Positions 50,669 through 61,675 of a stretch of 64,000 nucleotides of DNA are shown one piece after another; position 1 is the first letter of the stretch; every line of letters starts with the position of its first letter. The notes under the pieces were generated by a model. It was not told the origin of the DNA, did not search any database, and saw nothing but the letters and a program-made list of their open reading frames with translations. The position numbers and the translations under genes were made by a program. The stretch is from Vibrio sp. HDW18 (GTDB lineage: Bacteria > Pseudomonadota > Gammaproteobacteria > Enterobacterales > Vibrionaceae): positions 124,001-188,000 of the forward strand of contig NZ_CP049913.1 in NCBI RefSeq assembly GCF_011306175.1, in the 5' to 3' direction.

Positions 50669-52078
50669 ATGTCCGAGCAATTATCTGAGCATATTTCCCA
50701 ACACACCGCGCAAATGGCGCAAGTGCTGGTCAAAATCGTCAACGATAAATACCAATGGATTGCAGAGCGCAAAGCCAAACAACCTCTGGCGAGTTTTCAT
50801 CCATTATTAACTCGCTCAGATCGCGATTTTTATCAAGCCTTGAGCGGTGATAACACCGTATTCATTCTCGAATGCAAAAAAGCCTCACCCTCAAAAGGGC
50901 TGATCCGAGCTAATTTTGATCTTGATGAAATTGCGTCAGTTTATGGCGAGTACGCTAACGCGATTTCGGTGCTGACCGATGAGAAGTATTTCCAAGGTCG
51001 TTTTGAATTTTTGCCCCAAGTACGTGCCCAAGTTAGCCAACCCATATTGTGCAAAGATTTTATGCTTGATCCATATCAGGTGTATTTGGCGCGCCATTAT
51101 CAAGCGGATGCGATTTTGCTGATGTTGTCGGTACTCAATGATGATCAATATCGTCAACTGACCAGCGTAGCCCACGATCTGGGTATGGGAGTGCTCACCG
51201 AAGTCAGTAACCAACAAGAACTGGAGCGCGCACTCGCTCTAAACGCGAAAGTTATCGGCATTAATAACCGTAATCTGCGAGATTTAAGCACAGACCTGAA
51301 TCGCACCAAGCAGTTGGCTCCGCTGATTCCGGCCGGCACCATCATTATTTCTGAATCAGGCATTTACACTCATCAACAGGTGCGTGATTTAGCTCAGTTT
51401 GCCAATGGTTTCTTGATTGGTAGCTCGCTGATGGCGCAAAGCAATCTTGAATTGGTAGTGCGTAAAATTGTGCTCGGCGAACACAAGGTGTGCGGTTTGA
51501 CTCATCCTGATGATGCGGTGAAAGCCTACCAAGCCGGTGCCGTTTTTGGTGGACTGATTTTTGTTGAGCAGTCCAAACGCTTTGTCGATGTAGAACAAGC
51601 GCGCCTGACCATGAGCGGCGCACCGCTGCAGTATGTCGGGGTGTTTCAAAATCATCCCGCAGCGCAAGTCGCCGCTATCGCGAGCCAACTTAGCTTATTT
51701 GCAGTACAACTGCACGGTGACGAAGATGCCCAATATATCCGGGAATTACGTGCAGCCCTACCCTCCTCAATTGAAATTTGGAAAGCCTATGGGGTCAGTG
51801 ATGCTTTGCCTGAGTTACTCACAGAATCGATCGACCGCCATCTGCTCGATGCCAAAGTCGGCGAACAGAGTGGCGGCACAGGACACAGTTTTGATTGGCA
51901 CTTGCTGCCAAAACATAGCGACCTGATGCTCGCCGGTGGCTTGAGCGCCGAGAATGTCGCTCAAGCAGCACAACTTGGCTGCCGTGGGCTGGATTTTAAT
52001 TCTGGAGTGGAAAGCGCTCCCGGCCAAAAAGATGCCAACAAGCTACAACAGGTTTTTCAACAGTTACGGAATTATTAG
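50669..52078 (+). CDS. trpCF: Bifunctional indole-3-glycerol phosphate synthase / phosphoribosylanthranilate isomerase
   Basis: A 469-residue fusion of two TIM barrels. The TrpC part (to about residue 255) has FILECKKASPSKGLI, ILCKDFMLDPYQVYLAR, VIGINNRNLRDLSTDL and ISESGIYTH. The TrpF part begins near HKVCGLTHPDDA and contains VQLHGDED and GGTGHSFDW with the C-terminal GLDFNSGVE phosphate site. The fused form is the same as in E. coli. The ATG at MSEQLSEHIS lies 5 bases after the trpD stop. Confidence 0.96.
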   Translation: MSEQLSEHISQHTAQMAQVLVKIVNDKYQWIAERKAKQPLASFHPLLTRSDRDFYQALSGDNTVFILECKKASPSKGLIRANFDLDEIASVYGEYANAISVLTDEKYFQGRFEFLPQVRAQVSQPILCKDFMLDPYQVYLARHYQADAILLMLSVLNDDQYRQLTSVAHDLGMGVLTEVSNQQELERALALNAKVIGINNRNLRDLSTDLNRTKQLAPLIPAGTIIISESGIYTHQQVRDLAQFANGFLIGSSLMAQSNLELVVRKIVLGEHKVCGLTHPDDAVKAYQAGAVFGGLIFVEQSKRFVDVEQARLTMSGAPLQYVGVFQNHPAAQVAAIASQLSLFAVQLHGDEDAQYIRELRAALPSSIEIWKAYGVSDALPELLTESIDRHLLDAKVGEQSGGTGHSFDWHLLPKHSDLMLAGGLSAENVAQAAQLGCRGLDFNSGVESAPGQKDANKLQQVFQQLRNY

Positions 52079-52118
52079 ATGATCAGCATGGCAACATGCA
52101 TAAAAAAGGAATGTAAGC

Positions 52119-53309
52119 ATGGCTAAGTTAAATGCCTATTTTGGCGAATTTGGTGGACAGTTTGTACCACAGATTTTGGTTCCAGCGCTCGATCAACTGG
52201 AACAAGCCTTTATTGATGCCCAGCAAGATGAAGACTTTCGCGCTGAATTTATGGCGCTACTGCAAGAGTACGCAGGACGACCGACGGCGCTAACCCTCAC
52301 TCGCAATATTACCCAAGGTACCAAGACCAAACTCTATTTAAAGCGCGAAGATTTGCTACACGGCGGCGCGCACAAAACCAACCAAGTTCTCGGTCAAGCT
52401 TTGTTGGCTAAGCGCATGGGTAAAGATGAAATCATCGCCGAAACAGGCGCTGGCCAACATGGGGTTGCCACCGCCTTAGCTTGCGCATTACTCGGTTTAA
52501 AATGCCGAATTTACATGGGGGCCAAAGATGTGGAGCGCCAAAGTCCAAATGTGTTTCGGATGCGTTTGATGGGAGCCACCGTGATCCCGGTGCATTCCGG
52601 CTCTGCCACGCTAAAAGATGCCTGCAACGAAGCACTGCGTGACTGGTCAGCTAGCTACCAAACCGCACATTATCTGCTCGGCACTGCGGCGGGACCGCAC
52701 CCATTTCCCACTATCGTGCGTGAATTTCAGCGCATGATTGGTGAAGAGACCAAACATCAGATCCTCGCTCGGGAAGGTCGTTTGCCCGATGCGGTGATCG
52801 CCTGTGTCGGTGGTGGCTCTAACGCAATTGGCATGTTTGCGGATTTCATCGAAGAAAAATCGGTACGTTTGATTGGTATTGAGCCAGCAGGCAAAGGGAT
52901 CGAAACCCATCAGCATGGTGCACCACTCAAACATGGTAAAACCGGCATTTTCTTTGGTATGAAAGCCCCCTTAATGCAAGATAGCAATGGACAAATTGAA
53001 GAGTCTTACTCGATCTCGGCCGGACTCGATTTCCCATCAGTCGGCCCGCAACATGCTCACCTACACGCGATAGGCCGCGCCGAATATGACAGTATTACCG
53101 ATGATCAAGCGCTCGATGCTTTCCAAGTTTTGGCACGCCGAGAAGGCATTATCCCAGCACTAGAGTCCTCTCACGCTTTAGCCTATGCCATCAAAATGGC
53201 CTATGCCGAGCCAGATAAAGAGCAATTGTTAGTGGTTAACCTATCGGGACGTGGTGATAAAGATATCTTCACCGTACATAAATTACTTGAAGAGCGAGGA
53301 GCACTGTAA
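52119..53309 (+). CDS. trpB: Tryptophan synthase beta subunit
   Basis: A 396-residue PLP enzyme condensing indole with serine. The PLP Lys is K87 in [34 protein letters not shown] (phosphate loop) and LSGRGDKD are conserved. The ATG follows AAGGAATGTAAGC. Its stop overlaps the trpA start (TAATG), coupling the two subunits. Confidence 0.97.
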   Translation: MAKLNAYFGEFGGQFVPQILVPALDQLEQAFIDAQQDEDFRAEFMALLQEYAGRPTALTLTRNITQGTKTKLYLKREDLLHGGAHKTNQVLGQALLAKRMGKDEIIAETGAGQHGVATALACALLGLKCRIYMGAKDVERQSPNVFRMRLMGATVIPVHSGSATLKDACNEALRDWSASYQTAHYLLGTAAGPHPFPTIVREFQRMIGEETKHQILAREGRLPDAVIACVGGGSNAIGMFADFIEEKSVRLIGIEPAGKGIETHQHGAPLKHGKTGIFFGMKAPLMQDSNGQIEESYSISAGLDFPSVGPQHAHLHAIGRAEYDSITDDQALDAFQVLARREGIIPALESSHALAYAIKMAYAEPDKEQLLVVNLSGRGDKDIFTVHKLLEERGAL

Positions 53310-54124
53310 TGAACCGTTACCAAGCCCTATTCCAACGTCTAGCAGCAGCGCAGCAAGGCGCGTTTGTCCCCTTTGTCACCATTGGTGATCCTAACCCTGC
53401 GCAATCACTGGCGATTATGCAAACCCTGATCGATTCGGGAGCCGATGCCCTTGAACTTGGCATGCCATTTTCCGATCCGTTGGCAGATGGTCCGACGATC
53501 CAAGGGGCCAACTTACGCGCATTAGCCGCCAATACCACACCTGACGTCTGCTTTGAGCTGATTGCACAGATCCGCGATCGTAACCCTGAGACACCGATTG
53601 GGTTATTGATGTATGCCAATTTGGTCTACGCCCGTGGTATCGAAAATTTTTATCAGCGTTGCCAAAAAGCTGGGGTGGATTCAGTGCTGATTGCTGATGT
53701 ACCCACCAATGAAAGTCAGCCATTCGTCGCCGCCGCAGAAAAGTTTGGCATCCAGCCGATCTTTATTGCTCCCCCCACCGCCAGTGATGCAACCCTACAA
53801 GCCGTAGCGCAACTGGGTAAAGGTTACACTTATTTGCTGTCGCGCTCCGGCGTGACCGGAGCAGAAACCAAAGCCAATATGCCGGTTCACACCATGTTGG
53901 AGCGTTTACAACAATTTGCTGCGCCACCCGCATTACTGGGCTTTGGTATATCGGAGCCAGCACAAGTCAAGCAAGCGCTTGAGGCAGGTGCTGCGGGAGC
54001 GATATCGGGATCGGCGGTGGTAAAAATCATTGCTCATCATTTAGATAACCCAAGCCAACAATTAGTCGAATTAGCACACTTTACCCAAGCGATGAAACAG
54101 GCTACCTATCTATCGCTAAGCTAA
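53309..54124 (+). CDS. trpA: Tryptophan synthase alpha subunit
   Basis: A 271-residue TIM-barrel subunit cleaving indole-3-glycerol phosphate to indole. Catalytic residues E49 ([10 protein letters not shown]) and D60 (PLADGPTIQ) are in place; the phosphate-binding GISEPAQV and [11 protein letters not shown] motifs follow. Last gene of the trp operon; a GC-rich hairpin follows. Confidence 0.97.
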   Translation: MNRYQALFQRLAAAQQGAFVPFVTIGDPNPAQSLAIMQTLIDSGADALELGMPFSDPLADGPTIQGANLRALAANTTPDVCFELIAQIRDRNPETPIGLLMYANLVYARGIENFYQRCQKAGVDSVLIADVPTNESQPFVAAAEKFGIQPIFIAPPTASDATLQAVAQLGKGYTYLLSRSGVTGAETKANMPVHTMLERLQQFAAPPALLGFGISEPAQVKQALEAGAAGAISGSAVVKIIAHHLDNPSQQLVELAHFTQAMKQATYLSLS

Positions 54125-54165
54125 GCCTACTCGACAACGCTTAATGATTTACACCACTATCTTTT

Positions 54166-54190
54166 GCGGCGTGTAACCCTGACACGCCGC
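54166..54190 (+). terminator. Likely trp operon terminator
   Basis: Perfect 9-bp GC-rich stem GCGGCGTGT/ACACGCCGC with loop AACCCTG, 42 bases past trpA. Only scattered T follow (ATCATTCATT), so it may need help from Rho. Confidence 0.6.
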
Positions 54191-54445
54191 ATCATTCATT
54201 AACAATTAATCATCCACCAAACGCATCAAAAACCACCTCATAAGTCAATAGCAAACGTTTACCTTGCTTGTAAAACGCTAAATCTCTCGCTTTTTACTCG
54301 ACGACAGACAAATCACTCGCGGCACTTATTGCCAAATGTAAATATTGCGTGTAAAAAATAAGAGCAAAATTTTTGCCCATTTAGCGATATAACACTAGTG
54401 GTCAATACTAGGAATTTATAATTAATTAGCACAGAGGTTACGGAA
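54191..54445 (+). promoter_or_regulatory. Upstream region of the DAACS symporter gene
   Basis: About 255 AT-rich bases without a gene. A TATAAT at 54417-54422 lies close to the start codon but has no fitting -35. TTTAC/GTAAA inverted repeat near 54258-54275 and two direct TGTAAA near 54337-54353 are visible, but I cannot tie them to a known regulator. Confidence 0.35.
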
Positions 54446-55696
54446 GTGTTAAACACAAAGAATTTACTAAACAACATCGGCGTACAAGTTGTCATCGCCA
54501 TGCTCGTCGGTACCGTGGTCGGCGCGGCCATGGGTCACGAGGCAACCTTGTTTGCTCCCTTAGGCGCAATTTTTATTAATCTGATCAAAATGCTGGTTAT
54601 CCCTTTAGTTGCTGTCGCACTGATTTCTGGCGCTGCTGGACTAGGTGATAGCCATGCGGCAGGCAAAGTGGGTGCCGTTACCCTAAGTTATTTTGCCTTC
54701 ACCTCAGCCGCGGCCGTTGCGCTCGCCTTAGTGATGGGTGAACTGTTCCAACCTGGCGTAGGTATTGATGTCTCTGGGGTGGAAAGCATGTTTTCTGCCG
54801 AATACGCCGCCCAAGGTGAACTGCCCACTTTCTGGGCGACCGTGATTGGTATGATCCCAACCAACGTGTTCCAATCACTCAATGAAGCCAATATCCTGCA
54901 AATCTTAGTCTTCTGCCTGTTTTTAGGGATTGCGCTGTCTAAGCAAGCCAAAGAAAAACGCGAGCCAGTACTCAACGCAGTGAACACGGTAGTGGATGCG
55001 ATGGTATGGATGATCAATAAAGTCATGATCATTGCGCCGATTGGTGTATTTGGTCTAATGGCCGATGCGGTCGGCACTTTCGGTTTCAGCGCGCTCATGG
55101 TGGTGTTCAAACTGTTTGTGGTTTATGTCGCGGCGATTGCTATTTTCGGCTTTGTGGCTTACCCACTGATGATCCAATTGTTTAGCAAAACGTCGGCGAA
55201 AAAATTCCTCCAAGCGATGAAAAAACCACAAGCGGTTGCGCTGTCAACCGCATCATCGATGGCCACTCTGCCAGTCACTATGGATACAGTGAAAAATGAA
55301 CTCGGCGTGCGTAACTCCACCGCGTCCTTTGTACTGCCATTGGGTGCGACCATCAACATGTCGGGTAACGCGATTTACTACGGCTTAGTGGCGATTTTCT
55401 TTGCTCAATTGTTCAATATTGATTTAGGCATTGGTGCTTATATCGCGATCATCGTCACCGCAACATTAGGTGCGGTAGGTCAAGCCGGCGTTCCTGGGCC
55501 ATCATTCTTGGTGGTTGCGGTACTCTTAGCCGCTGGTATTCCGATTGAAGGTCTACCACTGTTGTTCGCTCTTGACCGTATCTTCGACATGATCCGTACT
55601 GCACTCAATATCACGGGTGATGCGGCTTGTGCGGTGATTGTGGATGCCATCATCGAAGAAGAGCCAAGTGCGGAATACCAAAATCGCGAAGCTTAA
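54446..55696 (+). CDS. Dicarboxylate/amino acid:cation symporter (DAACS family)
   Basis: A 416-residue inner-membrane transporter of the glutamate/aspartate/dicarboxylate group. Conserved features are the serine-rich re-entrant loop STASSMATLPVTM, the helix TINMSGNAIYYG (NMxGxx cation site) and the second loop GQAGVPGPSFLVVAVLL. Substrate may be glutamate, aspartate, serine or a C4-dicarboxylate; I cannot choose from sequence. The start is GTG with AGAGG upstream. It lies downstream of, but separate from, trp. Confidence 0.92.
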   Translation: MLNTKNLLNNIGVQVVIAMLVGTVVGAAMGHEATLFAPLGAIFINLIKMLVIPLVAVALISGAAGLGDSHAAGKVGAVTLSYFAFTSAAAVALALVMGELFQPGVGIDVSGVESMFSAEYAAQGELPTFWATVIGMIPTNVFQSLNEANILQILVFCLFLGIALSKQAKEKREPVLNAVNTVVDAMVWMINKVMIIAPIGVFGLMADAVGTFGFSALMVVFKLFVVYVAAIAIFGFVAYPLMIQLFSKTSAKKFLQAMKKPQAVALSTASSMATLPVTMDTVKNELGVRNSTASFVLPLGATINMSGNAIYYGLVAIFFAQLFNIDLGIGAYIAIIVTATLGAVGQAGVPGPSFLVVAVLLAAGIPIEGLPLLFALDRIFDMIRTALNITGDAACAVIVDAIIEEEPSAEYQNREA

Positions 55697-55795
55697 TTAT
55701 TGATGTGAAGTTTAGCGATGCATGTGCAGCTTAACTATCGATTACCCCTTGCTTGGGCTGCACTTCATTAAGCTAGCGATAAAATATTGCAATAG

Positions 55796-55823
55796 AAAAA
55801 GCCAGACTCTTGTCTGGCTTTTT
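55796..55823. terminator. Bidirectional terminator between the symporter and tdk
   Basis: AAAAAGCCAGAC/GTCTGGCTTTTT, a perfect 12-bp stem with TCTT loop. Confidence 0.92.
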
Positions 55824-55843
55824 AAGGTTTTAAGACTATAAAA

Positions 55844-56422
55844 TCAACGGCCTAATGCTTGCTTATAGTGCAGACGGCAAGCAGATAGATATTTATCATT
55901 GCCACCAATCGCGACTTGATCCCCTTCACTAATCGCTTTGCCATCTTGATCAGTTCGGATTACCATATTGGCTTTACGACCACAATGACAGATGGTTTTC
56001 AGCTCGATCAATTTATCTGCCCATGCCAGCAGATATTGACTGCCCTCAAATAACTCGCCAAGAAAATCGGTGCGCAAGCCATAACACAGTACAGGAATAT
56101 CCAATTTATCCACTACTTCAGTCAATTGGTAAACTTGCTGTTTCGAGAGAAATTGGCACTCATCCATTAACACACAATGGCGCGGCTCGATTTGGTGTAA
56201 CTGAGCAATCACTTGGAAAAGATCAGTGTCGGCTTGGAAAAGCTGGGCTTCGGCTTCCAGCCCAATTCGAGAACTCACTTTACCAATCCCAAACCGATCA
56301 TCAATCGCTGCGGTAAAAATCAGTGGGTTCATGCCGCGCTCTTGGTAGTTAAACGCCGACTGCAATAAGGTGGTTGATTTACCCGCGTTCATTGCCGAGT
56401 AATAAAAATACATCTGAGCCAA
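55844..56422 (-). CDS. tdk: Thymidine kinase
   Basis: A 192-residue type II thymidine kinase of the salvage pathway. The P-loop [15 protein letters not shown] is at residues about 6-20, Walker B is [10 protein letters not shown], and the zinc site uses [10 protein letters not shown] plus a C-terminal CRLHY. It stands alone on the minus strand between the symporter gene and an ERIC repeat. Confidence 0.96.
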   Translation of the reverse strand: MAQMYFYYSAMNAGKSTTLLQSAFNYQERGMNPLIFTAAIDDRFGIGKVSSRIGLEAEAQLFQADTDLFQVIAQLHQIEPRHCVLMDECQFLSKQQVYQLTEVVDKLDIPVLCYGLRTDFLGELFEGSQYLLAWADKLIELKTICHCGRKANMVIRTDQDGKAISEGDQVAIGGNDKYLSACRLHYKQALGR

Positions 56423-56516
56423 AGCAAAAATCCTGTCTTAACATCTTACTCTCTGCGCTATCGTGCTGCGCAGGTCAATCGGCCACCGACTTACATAAAG
56501 TTAAATCGGTGACAAC

Positions 56517-56642
56517 TACTCAAACGACTTGATGTTGCAGGTAGGCGGCAAGTAAGCGAGTCCACATGAGCATAGATAAACTATGCGATTGGGGTGAGCG
56601 AACGTAGCCAACACCGCTGCAACTTCAAGTAGGAAGAGTATA
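56517..56642. repeat. ERIC-type intergenic repeat, copy 1
   Basis: About 126 bp with the ERIC core GATTGGGGTGAGCGAACGTA, the inverted counterpart AAGTAAGCGAGTCC and CATAGATAAACTATG at the centre. The left end (CAAACGACTTGATGTTGCAG) is more diverged than that of copy 2. It lies between tdk and the aspS terminator. ERIC elements are non-coding palindromic repeats of enterobacteria and vibrios that fold into long hairpins when transcribed. Confidence 0.88.
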
Positions 56643-56667
56643 AAAAAGGGTGGCTAATGCCACCCTT
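56643..56667 (-). terminator. Rho-independent terminator of aspS
   Basis: On the minus strand AAGGGTGGC/GCCACCCTT with loop ATTA, followed by a T-run; immediately next to the ERIC copy. Confidence 0.9.
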
Positions 56668-56680
56668 CGCAAGGCGTTGC

Positions 56681-58453
56681 TTACGCGTTGTCTTTGGCCA
56701 GCTTAACCGCAATCGCTAACTCTTCCAATGCCGCAGGGTTAGCCACACTCGGTGCATCTGTCATCAAACAAGCGGCAGCCGTTGTTTTCGGGAACGCGAT
56801 AACATCACGGATGTTTTCGGTGCCACACAATAGCATCACTAGGCGATCCAGACCAAAGGCCAGACCGGCATGGGGTGGAGTACCAAACTTCAGCGCATCC
56901 AGTAGGAAGCCAAACTTGAGGGTTTGCTCCTCTGGTGTAATACCCAAAATATCAAATACCGCGGCTTGCATGTCTGCATTATGGATACGCACCGAGCCAC
57001 CACCGACTTCATAGCCGTTTAACACCATATCGTAAGCGTTGGACAGCGCCTCTTCTGGATTAGCTTTCAACTGCTCAGGTGTTAAGTTGAGTGGTGAAGT
57101 GAATGGGTGGTGCATGGCCGCCATATTACCTGGGTCATCACCTTCAAACATTGGGAAATCAACTACCCACAGTGGTGCCCAAGCCGATTCATTGGTGATA
57201 CCCAACTCTTTACCCGCTTTCAAACGCAGTGCGCCGAGCGCTTCCGCCACCACTTTGGCAGAATCAGCACCAAATAGAATAATATCGCCAGTTTGCGCTT
57301 GAGTGCGCTCGATGATGGCTTGGATGATCTCTGCGGTGAGGAATTTCGCCACTGGCGATTGAATCCCTTCCATACCAGCAGCCAGATCGTTGACTTTCAA
57401 CCATGCCAAGCCTTTCGCGCCATAGATAGCCACAAATGCGGTGTACTCATCAATTTGCTTACGAGTCAGCGCTGCACCACCCGGGATACGCAGTGCCGCC
57501 ACGCGACCTTTAGGATCGTTAGCCGGAGCAGAGAAGACTTTAAACTCAACCTCTTTCAGCAAATCAGCCACATCCACCAGCTCCATAGGGTTACGCAGAT
57601 CCGGCTTGTCAGAACCAAAACGACGCATCGCTTCGCTGTACGGCATAATTGGGAAATCGCCGAGATCGACATTGAGCAGTTCAAGCCACATTTCACGGAT
57701 CATCTGCTCGGTCACAGCACGCACTTGCTCAGCGCTCATGAATGAGGTTTCAATATCAATCTGAGTAAATTCAGGTTGACGGTCAGCACGCAAATCTTCA
57801 TCACGGAAACATTTGACGATTTGGTAGTAACGATCGAAGCCCGACATCATCAGCAACTGTTTAAACAGTTGTGGCGATTGTGGCAAGGCGTAGAAACTGC
57901 CTTTGTGTACCCGGCTCGGTACTAAGTAGTCACGCGCACCTTCTGGGGTCGCTTTGGTCAATACTGGCGTTTCAATATCCAGAAAATTGTGGTTATCAAG
58001 GAAACGGCGCACAAAGCTTGACGCTTTGGCACGCAGTTTGATGCGATCACTCATCTCAGGGCGACGCAGATCCAAGTAACGGTACTTAAGGCGCTGCTCT
58101 TCAGAGTTCTTTTGATTGAAATCGAGCGGTAGAACCTCTGAGCGGTTAATGATCTCAAGGCTACGTGCCAATAGTTCTACTTCACCAGTTGCCATATCTT
58201 GATTAATTTGGCTTTCAGGACGGGCGCGCACTTCACCCGTCAATTTGATACAAAATTCACCACGCAATTGGTTAGCGACGGCAAACACATCGGCCATATC
58301 GGGATCCACTACGACCTGAACAATACCTTCGCGATCTCGCATATCAATGAAGATCAGACCGCCTAAATCACGGCGGCGATTAACCCAACCGCACAGTTCT
58401 ACAGTTTGTCCTACCAAGGACTTGTTCAGGTGACCACAATAATGGCTACGCAT
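56681..58453 (-). CDS. aspS: Aspartyl-tRNA synthetase
   Basis: A 590-residue bacterial-type class II synthetase. The OB-fold anticodon-binding domain ([20 protein letters not shown]) leads into the catalytic core: [13 protein letters not shown], motif 2 at [18 protein letters not shown], the bacterial insertion domain (about 285-420) and motif 3 [15 protein letters not shown]. The size and insertion are as in E. coli. ATG at [12 protein letters not shown]. Confidence 0.98.
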   Translation of the reverse strand: MRSHYCGHLNKSLVGQTVELCGWVNRRRDLGGLIFIDMRDREGIVQVVVDPDMADVFAVANQLRGEFCIKLTGEVRARPESQINQDMATGEVELLARSLEIINRSEVLPLDFNQKNSEEQRLKYRYLDLRRPEMSDRIKLRAKASSFVRRFLDNHNFLDIETPVLTKATPEGARDYLVPSRVHKGSFYALPQSPQLFKQLLMMSGFDRYYQIVKCFRDEDLRADRQPEFTQIDIETSFMSAEQVRAVTEQMIREMWLELLNVDLGDFPIMPYSEAMRRFGSDKPDLRNPMELVDVADLLKEVEFKVFSAPANDPKGRVAALRIPGGAALTRKQIDEYTAFVAIYGAKGLAWLKVNDLAAGMEGIQSPVAKFLTAEIIQAIIERTQAQTGDIILFGADSAKVVAEALGALRLKAGKELGITNESAWAPLWVVDFPMFEGDDPGNMAAMHHPFTSPLNLTPEQLKANPEEALSNAYDMVLNGYEVGGGSVRIHNADMQAAVFDILGITPEEQTLKFGFLLDALKFGTPPHAGLAFGLDRLVMLLCGTENIRDVIAFPKTTAAACLMTDAPSVANPAALEELAIAVKLAKDNA

Positions 58454-59605
<1,152 letters not shown>

Positions 59606-59614
59606 TGCCATCAT

Positions 59615-59742
59615 TATACCCAAACCACTTGGAGTTGCAGATAGGCGGCAAGTGAGTGAGTCCCGATACGCATAGACAAACTATGTAATTGGGGTGAGCC
59701 AACCTAGCCAACACCGCTGCTGCTTCAAGTAGGAAGGATATA
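59615..59742. repeat. ERIC-type intergenic repeat, copy 2
   Basis: About 128 bp, bounded by TATACCCAAACC and GGATATA, with the same core as copy 1 (AATTGGGGTGAGCCAACCTA, CATAGACAAACTATG, CACCGCTGCTGCTTCAAGTA). It lies in the cmoA-cmoB spacer in the same orientation as copy 1. If cmoA and cmoB are co-transcribed, the element would be in the mRNA as a long hairpin and could alter cmoB expression. Confidence 0.9.
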
Positions 59743-59841
59743 CATAGCACAGACATTACATCATTTGGTTACTTGAGCGACTCTCTGCGCCAAGCTTCAG
59801 CCATAACCTTTGCAGAGAGCATCGTGTAGGTATTAAGCTCC

Positions 59842-60813
59842 ATGTTCAATTTCGCCAACGTTTATCAACAGATCGCGCAACATCCTAAATTGCAGCCATG
59901 GCTCAACACCTTGCCTCAGCAATTGACCGATTGGCAAGCTCAGCCGCATGGTGATCTGGATCGCTGGATGCGCAGTCTCAACAAAATCCCAGCGGGTCAA
60001 CCAGAGGTGATTGATTTACAAACCGCGGTGAGCGCACATAACCATCAGCCGCTCACTCTTGGCGAGCAGAAAAAACTTGAAGCGGTGCTGAAAACTTTTC
60101 ATCCGTGGCGCAAAGGTCCTTATCATTTATACGGGATCCATATTGATACTGAATGGCGTTCAGATTGGAAATGGGATCGCCTCCTGCCACATATTTCGCC
60201 CTTAAAACACCGTTTGGTGTTGGATGTCGGCTGCGGTAATGGCTATCACATGTGGCGCATGCTCGGTGCCGGAGCCGAACAAGTGTTTGGCATCGACCCT
60301 TCAGAGCTGTTTTTAATCCAGTTTGAAGCGGTACGTAAACTACTTGGCGATGATCAGCGGGTACACCTTTTGCCACTCGGCATTGAGCAACTGCCTGAAT
60401 TGAATGCCTTTGATACGGTATTTAGCATGGGAGTGCTTTACCATCGTCGTTCACCACTGGATCACTTACTGCAACTGAAAAACCAGTTAACCTCTGGGGG
60501 CGAGTTAATCCTCGAAACCTTAGTGGTCGAGGGGGATGAGCAAACCGTTTTGGTGCCGTTTGATCGCTACGCACAAATGCGCAATGTATTCTTTTTTCCA
60601 TCAGCACGCGCTTTAAAAGTGTGGTTAGAAAAAACCGGTTTTATCGATGTGCGCATTGTCGATGAAAACGTCACTTCAGTAGGAGAACAGCGTACCACCG
60701 AGTGGATGAATCACAATTCACTGCCCGATTACCTCGACCCACAAGATCCAAGTCAAACTATTGAAGGCTACCCAGCACCTCGCCGTGCCATTCTGATTGC
60801 TAAAAAACCATAA
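59842..60813 (+). CDS. cmoB: tRNA U34 carboxymethyltransferase
   Basis: A 323-residue methyltransferase-fold enzyme that transfers the carboxymethyl group from carboxy-SAM to 5-hydroxyuridine at tRNA position 34. Family hallmarks are [20 protein letters not shown], the SAM-like binding motif [16 protein letters not shown] and [17 protein letters not shown]. It works directly after CmoA. Unlike the tightly coupled E. coli pair, here 236 bases with an ERIC repeat separate the genes. Confidence 0.96.
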   Translation: MFNFANVYQQIAQHPKLQPWLNTLPQQLTDWQAQPHGDLDRWMRSLNKIPAGQPEVIDLQTAVSAHNHQPLTLGEQKKLEAVLKTFHPWRKGPYHLYGIHIDTEWRSDWKWDRLLPHISPLKHRLVLDVGCGNGYHMWRMLGAGAEQVFGIDPSELFLIQFEAVRKLLGDDQRVHLLPLGIEQLPELNAFDTVFSMGVLYHRRSPLDHLLQLKNQLTSGGELILETLVVEGDEQTVLVPFDRYAQMRNVFFFPSARALKVWLEKTGFIDVRIVDENVTSVGEQRTTEWMNHNSLPDYLDPQDPSQTIEGYPAPRRAILIAKKP

Positions 60814-60863
60814 TTGACACAGTATTAACTCGTTGATTCGGGTATCACGTTACCCTTACCCGC

Positions 60864-60888
60864 CCAAGGATGCTCAATGCATCCTTGG
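60864..60888 (+). terminator. Hairpin after cmoB, possible terminator
   Basis: Perfect 10-bp stem CCAAGGATGC/GCATCCTTGG with loop TCAAT, followed by TTCGTATT; the T-run is poor. Confidence 0.5.
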
Positions 60889-60932
60889 TTCGTATTATCT
60901 GTACATTGATTAGACAATAAATAAGGTCGCAT

Positions 60933-61667
60933 ATGTTTAAGCGAATTGCACCCTTTGCCGCATTGAGTCTGCTTTCTGGCTGTACCCTTACTAGTGGCGA
61001 GCAATACCATCAAGCCACTCTCGCCGCGATTCAAAGCTCCGAAACCAATTTGACCCAAACCATCACCCAGTTAGAATCGCAAATGGGTCTCCAAAACCAA
61101 TATATTGAAAATCTTGAACTGCAAATCAATGAGCTGAAAACGCAAGTCAGCCAAATTAAATTGCCGCAGCCAGCGCCAAAACGAACTCCAGTCGCCAAAC
61201 CTGTAAATCAACCGAATACCATATCCACCACCCCGCTACACGACGTCGTACTTGGCGAAATTGAAAGTGTAACAATTGAGACCATCAAACAGAGCTTTGA
61301 TGCGCGAATCGATACTGGTGCAGCAACCTCCTCTCTGAACGCGGTCGATATTGAAGAGTTTGAACGCAATGGCAAAAACTGGGTACGTTTCCACCTTGCC
61401 GATGAGAAAACCCCAAAAACTGACAGTAACTGGATTGAAGCGCCAGTATTACGTTATGTGCGAATTCGCCAATCGACCAACGAAAGCACAGAACGACGTG
61501 CGGTGGTTGAACTGTGGGTTAGACTCGGTTCGATCCATGAGAAAGCTCAATTTACCCTCGCTGACCGCACCCAAATGACGAATCCGGTACTACTCGGTCG
61601 CGAGTTTATCCGTGATATCGCGGTTGTCGATGTCAGTCGTAAGTATATTCATGGTGAAAACAAATAG
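60933..61667 (+). CDS. Retropepsin-like (putative ATP-dependent zinc protease family) lipoprotein
   Basis: A 244-residue lipoprotein: signal with lipobox LLSGC (Cys17, followed by Thr, so likely sorted to the outer membrane), a coiled coil (about residues 30-76), a Pro-rich linker, then a COG4067 domain with the aspartic-protease-like motif ARIDTGAATSSLNA (D127-T-G) and LLGREFIRDIAVVDV near the end. The domain name 'ATP-dependent zinc protease' is historical; the DTGA motif suggests a retropepsin-type single-Asp protomer, active only as a dimer if at all. It is first of a three-gene set with the inactive transglutaminase/7TM protein (8 bases downstream) and an ATP-grasp ligase. Confidence 0.82.
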   Translation: MFKRIAPFAALSLLSGCTLTSGEQYHQATLAAIQSSETNLTQTITQLESQMGLQNQYIENLELQINELKTQVSQIKLPQPAPKRTPVAKPVNQPNTISTTPLHDVVLGEIESVTIETIKQSFDARIDTGAATSSLNAVDIEEFERNGKNWVRFHLADEKTPKTDSNWIEAPVLRYVRIRQSTNESTERRAVVELWVRLGSIHEKAQFTLADRTQMTNPVLLGREFIRDIAVVDVSRKYIHGENK

Positions 61668-61675
61668 GCACAGCA

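Noticed and set aside
54337..54353. Direct TGTAAA repeats upstream of the DAACS symporter as a TyrR box
   Set aside because: A TyrR box is an inverted repeat TGTAAA-N6-TTTACA; these are direct repeats with the wrong spacing.
57293..57764. Plus-strand frames of 107-150 codons opposite aspS
   Set aside because: Antisense shadows of aspS with no start signals or recognisable product.
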